Shown here piece by piece: positions 18,301-28,700 of a DNA stretch of 64,000 nt. The stretch is taken from the NCBI RefSeq assembly GCF_027214025.1, contig NZ_JAPWHB010000001.1, forward strand, positions 310,001 through 374,000. Direction: 5' to 3'. This stretch comes from Parahoeflea alexandrii. Lineage in GTDB: Bacteria > Pseudomonadota > Alphaproteobacteria > Rhizobiales > Rhizobiaceae. Position 1 is the stretch's first letter; every line of letters starts with the position of its first letter. The notes under the pieces are model-generated. The model was not told where the DNA came from. It was given only the letters and a program-made list of their open reading frames with translations, and did no database searches. The position numbers were made by a program, and so were the translations under genes.

Positions 18301-21300
18301 TCATCCCAGAGGCTTGAGCGGCGGCGCGCTCTGGCCCATCGAATCCGCCAACCTGGCGCGCTACATCGGCGACAATCCGGAATCGGATGGCGGCGCCATC
18401 GAGCGGATCGCCCTGTCGCCGATGGGCGGAGATGCCGACCAGGCGGCGAAGTTCCTCAAACGGCAGGTCTCGATCATCTCGGAAACCCGCGCCGGCTTCG
18501 TCCAGCGCCAGAAGGTCGAGGTGATTGGCCGCATCGGGGTGTTCTGGCACCGCGCCAAGCACGTGGTCGTCTATGAACGCACGGTCAGCCCGTCCGAACA
18601 GTTTCCCGCCGAGGGTGCAACGCGGTCGCGCCGGCCGATCCTGCGCAAGGTCAGCGAATATGTCGAGATTCTGGAGCCGGAACGGGTCTATCCGGACTTT
18701 CCCGATGTCGCCGCGCGCAGCGTCGGGCCACTGCAGGCGGTGCGGTTCAATTCACGCATCATCCATGTCGACAGCGCCTGGAGCGAGGACCTGGGCAATT
18801 ATGGCTGGCGCATCCCGTTGTGGAACCATCACAGCGCGCGACAGAACCCGCGCATCTACCCTCAACCGGATGTCTCTTTCGTCACGCGGGCGGAGGGCAC
18901 CGCCGAAACCGCCACGACCGCGCAGGAATGCCGCAACCCGGACAACATCTTCTTTGTCGCCGATTTCGAGACCGGGGGCGACCGGACGGACCTGTGGCCG
19001 CCGCGCCCGGGCGTCGATTTCTCGCTGCTGCCCGATCCCGGCCTGAAAATCTTCGAGCAGCGCAGCAAAGCGGGAGACGACGAGAAACGCGTCCGCAACG
19101 TGACCCGCATCCCGACCGGGTTTGGCCGGTTCACCTGGCGGCTCGCGACCTCGGGCCAGCGCACGCAGATCAACGCCAACCGGGCCAGCAAGCCGATCTT
19201 CGTCGACCTGGAAAGCATCACCTTCATGCGGTCGGTGCCAGCCACCAACACCCACGCCAAGCATGCCGCGAAACTGGATAAGGCCTCCCAAGCCTTGGGG
19301 GCGCTCGGACACGGAGAAACAGAGCGCCCCCGCCTTCCCTACTGGCACAAGAATGCCGACGCACCCGCAGGTTTCGAAGTCGTGGGTGTAGAACTGACGA
19401 AATTGAACGAGGCGGTTGAGAACAAAGAGAGGCTTGAGGAAGCCGACAAGCCGTTGGAAGAGCTCGTAGCGGCGGACAAGGTCATTGTCGAAGCGAAAAA
19501 GGCTCTCGAAAAAGCGCTCTCCGATTTTCAAAATTCACCTCCCGCCGACGTCGCAAGCGTTGCCAGAAGGATCAATGCCCTCATCGGGTCCGAGGCCTCC
19601 CTGCTTCCCGATCTCGCCGGGCTTCCAAGCGGGAAGTTTTGCAAGAAACTGGAGACCGACATTTCGGGTACCTTGCGGCGCAAGAAGCTGATGTTGCTCG
19701 ACGGAATCAGGGGCATTCAGGCCGAGACCGAAGCGTGGATCATCGCGACACCGGGACTGACAAGAGAAACTGTCGGAAAGGACGTCGAGACGGCCGTCAT
19801 CAAGGCGCTCGAACCGTTGCTGTCGGAAGCGAGCGCCGACATCGGCAGGCTCGGCAGCGGGGTGCAGTCCGCGCGTCTCATCGTCGCCGACCTGCACGGC
19901 GACATCCAGACAAGCCTTGAAAGGACCTTGCGCAGGATCGACGAACTCAACAAGAGCTATGACAGGGCAAAGCCCTGGTCGGCCAATCGCCTCGACGGCT
20001 TCGCACGCAAGCTCGACGACCTCACGAGCGGTATCGGCGACGACATCAACGCCGCCCTCACCGAGGCGCGCCAGAGGCTAGCCGGCGAACTGGAAGGCCT
20101 TTCCGCCAAGCTCGCTGCCGCCCTCTCTTGCGAGCTGGGCCGGCTGGTGACAACCCGAGACCTGCTCGATGACGCCATCTGGAACGGCGCGGGACGGGTC
20201 CGGGAGATCGCCGGCGAACTCGCGCTCAAGACCGATGCTTTGACGTCCGCCGACGGCCCCCTCGCCAAGGCGCAGGCCAAGATCGACGACCTCATGCAGA
20301 AAGGCCCGAATGCAACCCAGAAGGCGATCCTGGAAAAGCTCTCGGCAACGCTGAAGACCATCAGCGGGCTTGCGCAAACCGCCTCGATCAGCCTCGAGAG
20401 CCTGGCAGCCAAGGTTGATGGAACTGCGGCCTCGCTTTCCGAAGTGCTGGTCGAAGCGGCGAGTATCATCGCCACGACACTGATCGGCGCAACGAACTAC
20501 GGCCAGGCACTTATCGACGAACTTGCCAATCTCAATGACGAGTTCTTCGATGATCTTGACGATCTCGCCGCAGAGGTTTCAAGCACACTCGGTTCGGCTC
20601 AGGAATGGATGACCGGCGAGATTGCGCGTCTTGCCCGCATGGGCGAACAGGCGGACCGGCTGGTGGCGCGGGTTCGCGGAACGGCACAGCGGGTCATCGC
20701 CGATGTCGGCGCGATGGAGACTGAAGCGGCGGCTTTCATCGACCGGGCCGCCGGCGACCTGATTGCAGCGGCGAAGGACGTGCAGGACATGCTGGCGCCG
20801 TCCGCGATTGTCTCAACGATCCTCCGGCCTATGGTGATCCATCCGACGCTCGATGCGGTATTCTCCCGGTTTCCGGTCGAGATCATGGACGAAACGACTC
20901 GGAATACGGCGCTTGCGGCCGTCCGCAGCCTTGCGCAGGAAGCGGAGAACCGCCTCGACGGTCTTGAGGGGGCTACCCTTCCGGGGACAGAGGCGATTGC
21001 AGACCGCTGCGCAGCGCTCGGAAGCTCGCTCGATGACATCTATGGACAATTGGAGGATGTGCAGGAGGCCCTAAAGAAAAAGGCGAAGGCTCTCGTCACC
21101 GACCTTTCCGGTCTCAACGACGCCGAGGCCATCATCGCCGCGATAAACAAGACCGACCGCGCGGTTCGGGCGCTGGCCAATGATTTCGGGCAGTCGGTCG
21201 ATGCGGCGGAGGCCTATTCGCACCGGGTCGTAGATGCGCTCGGGAGTGTTTCAGACGGCGGCGCTTCGGCCTTTCCGAACAATGTCCTCAGGCTTTACTC

Positions 21301-22696
21301 GGCGGCGACCAGCGCGCCGGAACTCGGGCAATTGCGCGCCAATATCGACCGCATGCGGATGAACTTCGATGCGCTGTCGGACATCATCGCCAACACGCCG
21401 GCCAAGGCCTATCTCGACCGCCTGGGCGACGAGCTCAAGGCGATGGGCCTGTCCATCCCGTTCGACCGCATCGGCGAAACGCTGCTGCCGAGCGATCTCA
21501 GCAACTTCGATCTCAACCGGCTGATCCCCGACTTCGGCGGCATCAACCTGTCGAAACTGTTTCCGGGGCTCAAGGCGCCCGGCGCGCTTCGCGATGCGAT
21601 CCGGATTTCCCATGACTTCGATGCAAAGACCAAGCGGGCCTGGGTGCAGATCGACGTCAACGTCAACCTGCCGCAGCGCGCGAAGCTGTTCTCGGCCGGC
21701 CCGTTCCGGATGGACTTCGTCGACAGCCGGCTCAACGGGTTCGTGCGGCTGGAAGCCGCCGCCGACACAGAACAGGTCAGCCAGAGCGACCATGCAACGC
21801 TGAGCACGAACCTGGAAGCCCTCGTCTCCGGCCAGAAGATGGCGGGCTTTGAAAAACTCGCCATCCACTACACCAAGCAAGACGGCACCGATGTCGATTT
21901 CGATCCCGCCAACATCAAGCTCAACGACGTGCTGCAGTTCGTGCAGGACACGCTCGGGACCATCTTTCCCGACAGGGTCGGCATGCTCAACATCATCAAG
22001 GATCGCGGCATTCCGATCGGCTTCGAGAACGAGTTCTCGATGCCGGCGATCAGCCTGAATTATGCAACATCCGGCATCAGCAACATCCAGATCTCGAACC
22101 GCTTCCGGCTGGTCGCCTATCCGGACTTCCTGATCGCAAACCGCTTCAACCTGTCCAAACAGGAACTGCCGTTCATCTTCTCGTTCTTCATCCTGGGCGG
22201 CACCGGATACGTGCAGGTGGACACCGAATACCGCCCGTTCGATGGGCAGCTTATGGTTCTGGTCTCGGCGGGCGCCGGCGCCTCGGCGGCTATCGGATTT
22301 GCCTTCGGTCCCGTATCAGGGTCGGTCTTCATCACGCTCAGCGTCGTGCTTTCTTACCGGAAACTCATCGGCAACGACAACAGCAGCAGCCTCTCCGTCG
22401 GCCTGTCGCTGGTCGTCGCCGGCAATGTCGACGTCTGCGGGATCGTCAGCGTCTATATCGGCCTGATGCTCGACCTGACCTATCGCGACAACGGCCAGAT
22501 CGACGCCAACGGCCGGCTGGTGCTGACAATCCGCATCTCGCGTTTCTTCAAGATCAGGGTCCGCACGGAGGTTCAGTACAAGCTTCGCGGCGGTCGATCG
22601 GAAACCGTGACCCGGACAACGACGGGCCTGACCGCCTCGGATGATGTCCAGAAGAAGCTCGACAAACTCAAAAAAGCGACCGCAGCACTGCAGTGA
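15386..22696 (+). CDS. Giant protein A, 2436 residues, unknown family
   Basis: The start is ATG 15386, overlapping the membrane protein stop as ATGA; the frame happens to stay open for 271 more codons upstream but is only out-of-frame membrane-protein sequence. The protein is roughly 260 kDa, with no signal peptide, no RTX repeats and no enzyme motif that I recognise. Residues 1 to about 1330 are mixed, aromatic- and proline-containing beta-rich sequence, including YERTVSPSEQF and LPPMVTGDS. Residues about 1335-2040 are Ala/Leu/Glu-rich and strongly helical or coiled-coil (ERLEEADKPLEELVAADKV, LAKAQAKIDDLMQK). Residues about 2070-2400 are alternating polar/apolar beta strands with glycine-rich stretches (VSAGAGASAAIGFAFGPVSG, RISRFFKIRVRTEVQYKLRG). 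The head/long coil/beta-tail layout suggests a structural or surface-associated fibre, or an effector, rather than an enzyme. It is followed by giant protein B nine bases later. The gene is certain; its role is not. Confidence 0.85.
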   Translation: MSTTLLSFRMFGRFHWPPLNRAIGEPAGDLRDGCVEIHYHQAAEGEPYYALMRWLAAPENHAQRTDWIKQTRPVGDLEAIRSLPYTDDEDLAEIVEGGDFSLWLNKPPAAPAPNPHTRPRLSFFGGTVFDQFDDLPDYTAGPYPKPTLRWPLVPEVAFGGRHSGIIFGQRQSETSFNHNFRISLNLPSPLAPDGTLNEAGAVRFSGVFKPEAGARNDCGALSILAVDGDDSTHSLPSQYNRFGRFNLSDGASDMAKGYVSTGATRFWGKARPDLATLLEACGAVVTEKKSTREITGGDETTRSLRFGDDNGDLITIRRIAFKANGLRLNLPREGVSDFTFPADTTLKADIELASAVSDEAIAGDIRAPGAFSLRVHWLWKETISDAAGAGMPRTFKEASSDDTWFERALHNAIVSMHQTRLALQTVRDEQPASFLPELSVEKGGKVLLTLVRSAKVQRNPESGTVLWGEGNASTRNPADGTQRLRLSLAPPLLPGDNASRPVFRAYFPGFQAPWLPDPKNPYDHHHLEFGFDEQVYAEPTGRSFAFFRISEREDASKHRPRFSGRLGSLTLDRAADRPLLRENIVKRSEPENQKTATLAPNNWLRLHPRQALTDSSVLTSNGSKASRYELDGPMAVALKLQIAIDAVRPVATTVRYGDRSDRMPPLLIPLAAPDSSSDGDFILDVQETVSDDADRRLAAELLFATETGGSQDFVLLGREPWTVKQFSMRRLGSEANAGSGTIADYDSDTQQWAFKAPEEPYSYVLPPMVTGDSADKPRRLEIHDRGPDDRHPGPFAADGNGLKRFAVESRFGPSTRLWVDPDDLDNKLIPAPWADHDLFRSRQVGGAGVALKGFRGEFLYGMPVGIDATGNVSRVRVSEIDAVVGEMPYPDLDDTVFQGPLDRRWAGLSEAYRQRPERLEFWQADSENLLAFAYARFTNGVDFALRHTALHRHPTSDEIEPTQNAAAPRLRYHPRGLSGGALWPIESANLARYIGDNPESDGGAIERIALSPMGGDADQAAKFLKRQVSIISETRAGFVQRQKVEVIGRIGVFWHRAKHVVVYERTVSPSEQFPAEGATRSRRPILRKVSEYVEILEPERVYPDFPDVAARSVGPLQAVRFNSRIIHVDSAWSEDLGNYGWRIPLWNHHSARQNPRIYPQPDVSFVTRAEGTAETATTAQECRNPDNIFFVADFETGGDRTDLWPPRPGVDFSLLPDPGLKIFEQRSKAGDDEKRVRNVTRIPTGFGRFTWRLATSGQRTQINANRASKPIFVDLESITFMRSVPATNTHAKHAAKLDKASQALGALGHGETERPRLPYWHKNADAPAGFEVVGVELTKLNEAVENKERLEEADKPLEELVAADKVIVEAKKALEKALSDFQNSPPADVASVARRINALIGSEASLLPDLAGLPSGKFCKKLETDISGTLRRKKLMLLDGIRGIQAETEAWIIATPGLTRETVGKDVETAVIKALEPLLSEASADIGRLGSGVQSARLIVADLHGDIQTSLERTLRRIDELNKSYDRAKPWSANRLDGFARKLDDLTSGIGDDINAALTEARQRLAGELEGLSAKLAAALSCELGRLVTTRDLLDDAIWNGAGRVREIAGELALKTDALTSADGPLAKAQAKIDDLMQKGPNATQKAILEKLSATLKTISGLAQTASISLESLAAKVDGTAASLSEVLVEAASIIATTLIGATNYGQALIDELANLNDEFFDDLDDLAAEVSSTLGSAQEWMTGEIARLARMGEQADRLVARVRGTAQRVIADVGAMETEAAAFIDRAAGDLIAAAKDVQDMLAPSAIVSTILRPMVIHPTLDAVFSRFPVEIMDETTRNTALAAVRSLAQEAENRLDGLEGATLPGTEAIADRCAALGSSLDDIYGQLEDVQEALKKKAKALVTDLSGLNDAEAIIAAINKTDRAVRALANDFGQSVDAAEAYSHRVVDALGSVSDGGASAFPNNVLRLYSAATSAPELGQLRANIDRMRMNFDALSDIIANTPAKAYLDRLGDELKAMGLSIPFDRIGETLLPSDLSNFDLNRLIPDFGGINLSKLFPGLKAPGALRDAIRISHDFDAKTKRAWVQIDVNVNLPQRAKLFSAGPFRMDFVDSRLNGFVRLEAAADTEQVSQSDHATLSTNLEALVSGQKMAGFEKLAIHYTKQDGTDVDFDPANIKLNDVLQFVQDTLGTIFPDRVGMLNIIKDRGIPIGFENEFSMPAISLNYATSGISNIQISNRFRLVAYPDFLIANRFNLSKQELPFIFSFFILGGTGYVQVDTEYRPFDGQLMVLVSAGAGASAAIGFAFGPVSGSVFITLSVVLSYRKLIGNDNSSSLSVGLSLVVAGNVDVCGIVSVYIGLMLDLTYRDNGQIDANGRLVLTIRISRFFKIRVRTEVQYKLRGGRSETVTRTTTGLTASDDVQKKLDKLKKATAALQ

Positions 22697-22705
22697 GGTT
22701 TCGCC

Positions 22706-25700
22706 ATGGAAAACGACCAGCAATTCCTTTGCACCGTCAGCCGCCAACCCGCGGGGTTTGACGCGCAGCAAAACGGCACCTTCTCTGTCTTCACGAGCTT
22801 CGAGTGGCAAGGCGCCGAGGAAGGCGGACGCGATGCCTATGAGCGTTTTCTTGCCCGTCAGCGCGGTTTCCAATTCAGGTTCTTCGAAGTGGATCTGGGC
22901 GAGGACGTGATTGAGGCGCTCAAGGCCGGAGACCCCCGCACACTTGAGGCGCGTCCTGTCGAGACGACCGAAATCACGGTCGAGGGACAAGGGACCGCCG
23001 ATCCCGCCTTGGTCATGGGGTGGCTCGACAAGCGCAACGATGGCCAAGGCAACGGTTTCTGGCGGACACCGGGGATGAGTGTTGTCGGCGCCGTCAACGC
23101 GACGGACCTCAAGGCAAGTCACGCACTTTCGGGGTTGCGGCAGTCGATGGCGCCCGTCGCCGAGATGGTCGGGCTGCGCCGTCGGGTCCATCCCGAGGCC
23201 GTGGCGGCCGACAGTGTCGCAGCCCCGCGCGTCTGGCTGTTGCTTGCCTTTGACGAGGCACCGCCAACCGATGTCATCGAGGTCACCGCATATGCCTATC
23301 GGGTAGAGGGCGGTGAAAGGCTCCTGAGCCTCACCTATCCGAACGGGGCGGAAGAGGTTCATTACACCGTCAACCTGTGGACCGGAGCCCCGCCGGCAGC
23401 CTTGCCGAGGTCGATCGTCGGGGCCGATGGATTTGTCGCCCTGAAGCAAAGCGGACCGGAAGCGCAGGCGTTGCTGCAGCATTTCGAGGAACGTTGCCAC
23501 GGGCTGTTCTGGACCCTGCCTAAACTGCAGCAGCCGGAGGTATTCAAAAGGATCGGCAGGTTCGAAACCGAGCCGGCAGCGCCGCCGCACCCCAACCGAG
23601 CGGCGTTCGACATCATCGATATCGCGGTCGCCGGCTGCATTTCGGCCCTCGATCCCATCGTGCTGGCACTGCGAATGCCGGGCCTCTCCGATAGCGAGGA
23701 ACCGCCGGAAGGAAACCTGCTCGAACACCTTGTCGATGCAGTGCTGGTCGCCTGCGCGAAAGCCGCGGAAGGCCTGGAGGACGGCAATCCGCTGCAAGCG
23801 CGGCTCGAAGCGCTTGATGGCACCGGGGTTTTGCGGATCCTGCGGGACACCATCGCCAACAATCCGCTGTGTAAGGAAGGAACGCCGAGCGAGATTGTTG
23901 CCGAGTTGCGCCGCGTTCTCGATCTGGCAAGCGCACCGGACGTTCTCTCCCGGCTTGTCGGCCTCCACGACAAATCAGATGATGAGAAACTTGCTGCGAT
24001 TGCCAAACTTTATGAGGCGTTTCCGGCCACCGGCGCCCACCACTCGGGCATCGCTGCGGCGCTTGAGGGGGCGCTGCAGGACCTGGCCCTCTCGCTGAGC
24101 ACGGAATCCGGCGCCGAAAAGGCAGCGATCCGGCTGATTGCCGGCTCGGGAACCGGTGGCGTCGTGAACGCATTGTTGCCTGAAGGACTGGCGGACGACC
24201 AGCGCAAGATCGTCGAGACCGCATTGAACAGGGCCTGGGGCGATTTCACCGCCTTCCTCAACGGGCCTTTCAACGGTTTCGAAGCGATCCGGCGCAGCAA
24301 CAACCACCTGTTCGCCTGGGCGGCGTCGCTGGGGCCGAACGGAGAGGGTATCGGCGAACAGCAGGCCCTTGCCGATGTCATCCGGGCCAATGGCTTCTTG
24401 GCGACACGCTGGGGTCCGCCCGCCGCCGTGCCGGTTCCCGCGGCACGCCCGACGTCTTCCAGCGAAGCCTTCGCGCATCTGGCGGGGTCGCTATGGCACA
24501 TGCCGAACGGATTGCGATCGTACCTGCGGAAAGCGCTGATCGAAGGCTCGGGAAGAGAGATCGACGAAATCCTGTCGGAAACCGGCTTCCGCCCAGACCT
24601 GCAGCCGCGTCCCTTGCCGATCCAGATCGCCAGGACGGCCAACCCGGACGACGCGGCCGCTTTCAACCACAGCTACAGCGGCGTGTGCGCATTGTTGCGC
24701 GCGCGGGGCGAACCATGGCGGACCCCGAATGTCTGCGGTCTGGACATCTACGATCCAGGTACGGATTCCTACCGGGATTACACTTCCCTGCCCTATCTCG
24801 GCCCGGTGACGCCAACCGCCAACAACGGCATCTCCAAAGCCTTCATCGGCTATGAAGGCAGGCCTTTCACATCCCGCGTTTTCGACGAGACCAAACCGCA
24901 AGGCGCCGAAACGGCGGTGGCGGACGCCTTTGCGCCGGTCTACAGGCTCGACAGCTTCGACTTCGATCCGGAGACAGCGCCGGCCTGGGCCGGCTCGCCG
25001 CCGTTGGCCTACGGGGTCTCCTACCAGCTGATCGAATTCGCCGTCGCGTCCGACGGGACGCTACCTCTCGCCTTGCAGACATCCGCGAACGAACCATGGC
25101 GGATGCAGATAGGTGAGGATTTCCCCGACGGCGTCGTCCCGGGGCTCATGCCGATCGACATCTCCTGCAGCCGGCGAACCGCCATCGGCCGGACGGAATT
25201 CCAGGCAGACGAGGAAACCGGCACGGCTGCACGGATCGGCGCCACGTTCGAAAATGTCATGCCGCTGGCAGCGGACTATCCGCGGCTTGCGCTTTCGCAG
25301 CACGAGGTGCGGGACCTGTTCCGGCAATCATCAGGCGAAGGCGCATTGCGTCTGGCGCACGTGCAGGATGCGGCGGCGGCAACGAAAACGAACACCAAGG
25401 ACGGCGAAGGCGGCAATCATGGCGAGCCGATCGGGATATCGATTGCCAATGTAAAGGCTTACGCCGCCAAGACCCTGAAAATCGGCGTCCTTTCCGACCC
25501 CAGGACCGGCCCAGAAAGCCCGGCTGGCGGGGCGGGCATTCCGTATGTGGAGGTATCGATCCCGAAAGGCTATCGCTCGCTGCAGATCGAATTCTCCAAG
25601 CGCACGGCCGACTCGGCTGAACTGACGGTGAGGTGGGACGGCAACACCGCGGCCAGGATTGAAATACCGGTCGACGAAGCGCGCCTGTACTGGCTCAGAT

Positions 25701-28700
25701 TGGAAATCGACGCGGGAAGCCTGTCCTTCGAGGCACCGGTGCTTTCATCCGGCCAGGCGGCGGAACCACCCAACTTCCCGCAGCCACCACTGCTGCTGCT
25801 GGCGCAAGAAGGGCACGGCTTCAGGGACCGTTTCGGCGAGGCCGCAACGATTCAGGTCAGTCATCCCAGGATGGGAATCGAGGATGTGGAACGCTGGCTT
25901 GCCAATCCCGACCTGGTCGCCGCCGCCGGGTTAACCAAGACAGGCAGTCTCGATCGCTTCATGGATGCGCTGCGGGCCGCGCGCATTGTCGCCGTCTGCG
26001 ACGAGAAGATCGCCACGTTGCTCGACCGCCTGCCCGATCTGGCGGTCAGCGGCCTGCTGTTCGAACTGCTGCCGCTCGACAGTCTTGAGCATGACTTCGA
26101 TGGTTCGAAATCCGTGTTCGTTCCCTCCCCTGACCTACGCGACTTCGACCCGGTGCCACGGGGCGATGATGCTGTCGGCAGCTCGTTGAAAACGCTAAGA
26201 AACCTGTCCGAAGCGTACATCACGGCCGTCACCGTTTCGGGAACCGGGTCGGATTTCGGTTTGCAGCGGTCGGGACGCAATGTCCTTGTCTCTGTGCCGG
26301 AGGGTGCGGTTGCGCTGCTCCGGGTGCGGCCCGCCATCAACCCGGGACTGATGACCGAGGGGCGGTTTGGCGCAAGCCCCCTGCATGCGGGCCTCGGCCA
26401 GCTCGCCGTGGGCAGATGCGAGCACGGCGGAACCGAGCTCCTGCTGTTTGAAGGCAACAGCCTGACGCTTGAAACCATGAGCCCGGCCTTCGAAGCAAAC
26501 AAGACTGGTCTCATTGCCGAAGCCGAGACGCGCCTGCGTATCATCCCGGGCGTCGCCGAGGCCAATTCAGGCGCCAGCGACAGCCATGCGCGATCCTATG
26601 GTCTTTACGCAGACGCCCCGGCGAGCCAGGCTTCGGACAATCTGTGGCGCCTTGTCGGGCGGATCGATGTGGGAACGCAACGCTGGGTCACGACCGGCAA
26701 GCCGATCTATTCATGGGTCGATCCGCTCAAGATCGTTCATGCGATCGACCCGGCAAGCGGCGCGGGAACCCGCACGCCGATTGCCGATCTGAGCCTGCGG
26801 CCATCCGCCGATCCCGGATTGGCCGCTCACTACGATGACCTGCTTGCCTTCGAGAAAGAGGCGTTCCACCAGCGCGGCGACATTGACGAGCGTGCGCCCC
26901 CGGTCCGGCTGGAGCCTCTTCCGGCGCGAACCTTGCTCAAGTCCGTCCAGTGGGACGACCCGACGGCCACCTGGTTCCGCCACCGGTTCACGCTGCGCTC
27001 GCGCTACGAGGGAGCCTATGCGGAATCCAGCAAGGCGACGATCAAGGCCTGGCAAGAGGGCGCCGATCCCTGGCTCAAGCGTGCAGTCGTGCTGGCCGAC
27101 GCGAGCCGGATCGAGCCAACGCGGCCGCAGCAGCGCGCCTTGCTGCCCCTGACCAAAGCGCCCGCCGACAATGCCGACCCGGCGCTTGCGGCACCGCCGA
27201 TCCTGACCATCCTGCAGGAGCCGCCGCATGCGGTTGGCGGACTTGCCGACAGGATCGTCTGCGGGCTGCAGACCAGCCTTGGCTTCGAGACGTTCAAGCA
27301 GCAGGCAAAAGACGGCGGCGACTCCGGCAAGGACAGCGTACGGATCCGCGACGCACGCAAGGAAATCGGCCCGGATCCGCGTCTGAAGCAGTCGCTCTAC
27401 AAGACAGGTCCGGACAATTCCGATCCGGCCGCGGGCGTGGCCCTGCAGGTGGAAGGGCCGATCGGGCTGACATTCGAGCCGAAATCGGCGGATCCGCGGT
27501 ATGCGAACACCGCCTTCATGCTGCTTGCAGCGGATTATGGCGATAATCCGCTGGCGCCGCTCGACTTCGAGGAGAGCTTCCTTGGTGTGAAGAGCCTGCG
27601 TTACCTTCATCCGGGCTGGACCTTTCATGCCGATGCAAGCGAGCGACCCGACCTTGGCAAACAGACTGCATGGATCGAATTCGAGGGAGCGGGCGAAATA
27701 CGGATCGGCACGCAGACCGCCATCGCCGTCCGGCACGAGGGCCGGTGCCGGAAAGTGGAAATCGCGCGCAAGCTCCTGCGCAGGCAAGAGGCCATGGACG
27801 CCGAACCCATCCTTCTGGCGAGGGTCGATGCATTCGAGACCCTGGCGCTGCTGCATGCGCCGATTGCCCCGGACAGCTATCTGCTCGCAGCCTTCGGCAT
27901 TCCCGGTGGCGCAAGCGTCAAGGGAAGCGGCAACCAGCCCATCCTGCTCGCAACCATCGAATGGAGCTCCGCCGGGCTGACCGCTAGCGACGCGGCAACC
28001 GCGGCCGGCGCAGACCTTCGATTTGGCATCGAGGGCAAACACCGGATTTTTCCCTGCGTCGCATCGCGGCCGACATTCGCCGAATGGACCCGCACGGCGC
28101 GGAACTTCGATGTGGCGTCGATCCTTCGCTCGCCCGACGACGGTTCGCCGCCCGACCGGCACAGCGCCACCTTCGCCGACATCATCGCGACCGGCTCTGC
28201 GAGCGGCGGCGAGACAGCTCTGCGGTTCCTCGGCGATGACGGCCTGCCGGTCTGGCTCCGCCCTTCCGTCCAGGCCTCACCCTTCGCCCAGCACGTTCAC
28301 AGGCACATGGCGGCAATCATCACAGAACGCGACCATGCGCTTGGCCGGCCGGCACGCATCTTCCACTCAATCATCAGGGCCGACGGCGCGGAACCGGTGC
28401 TGCCATTCGATGCGACCGATCTGCTGGAGCCGCAGATCCATCTGCTGGAATTCGAATCGCCCGCACGTCCGCTTGCATATGGCTTGCCCGCTCCGCTCGA
28501 CAAGCAATTCGGTTTCTATGATCTCGATCTCAGATCGGTCCTTACCGGGCCGGATGCAACCGGCGAATTTGCCTGGACTGGCATCCTGCTGTCCGGGCGA
28601 TTTCCCGTCACGACGAGAGGCATTTCGAATATCCGCTTCCGCCTGACCGGCAGCAACGCCGACAACGACGCCTGCGAGTTCGACCTGCCCTTGGCGGAGG

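Noticed and set aside
22316-23968. 550-codon minus-strand open frame opposite the two giant genes
   Set aside because: It crosses the A-B gene boundary, has no ribosome-binding site and no recognisable domain.
26711-28162. 483-codon minus-strand open frame opposite giant protein B
   Set aside because: Shadow of the giant gene; composition is biased to Arg, Gly and Cys and shows no motif.
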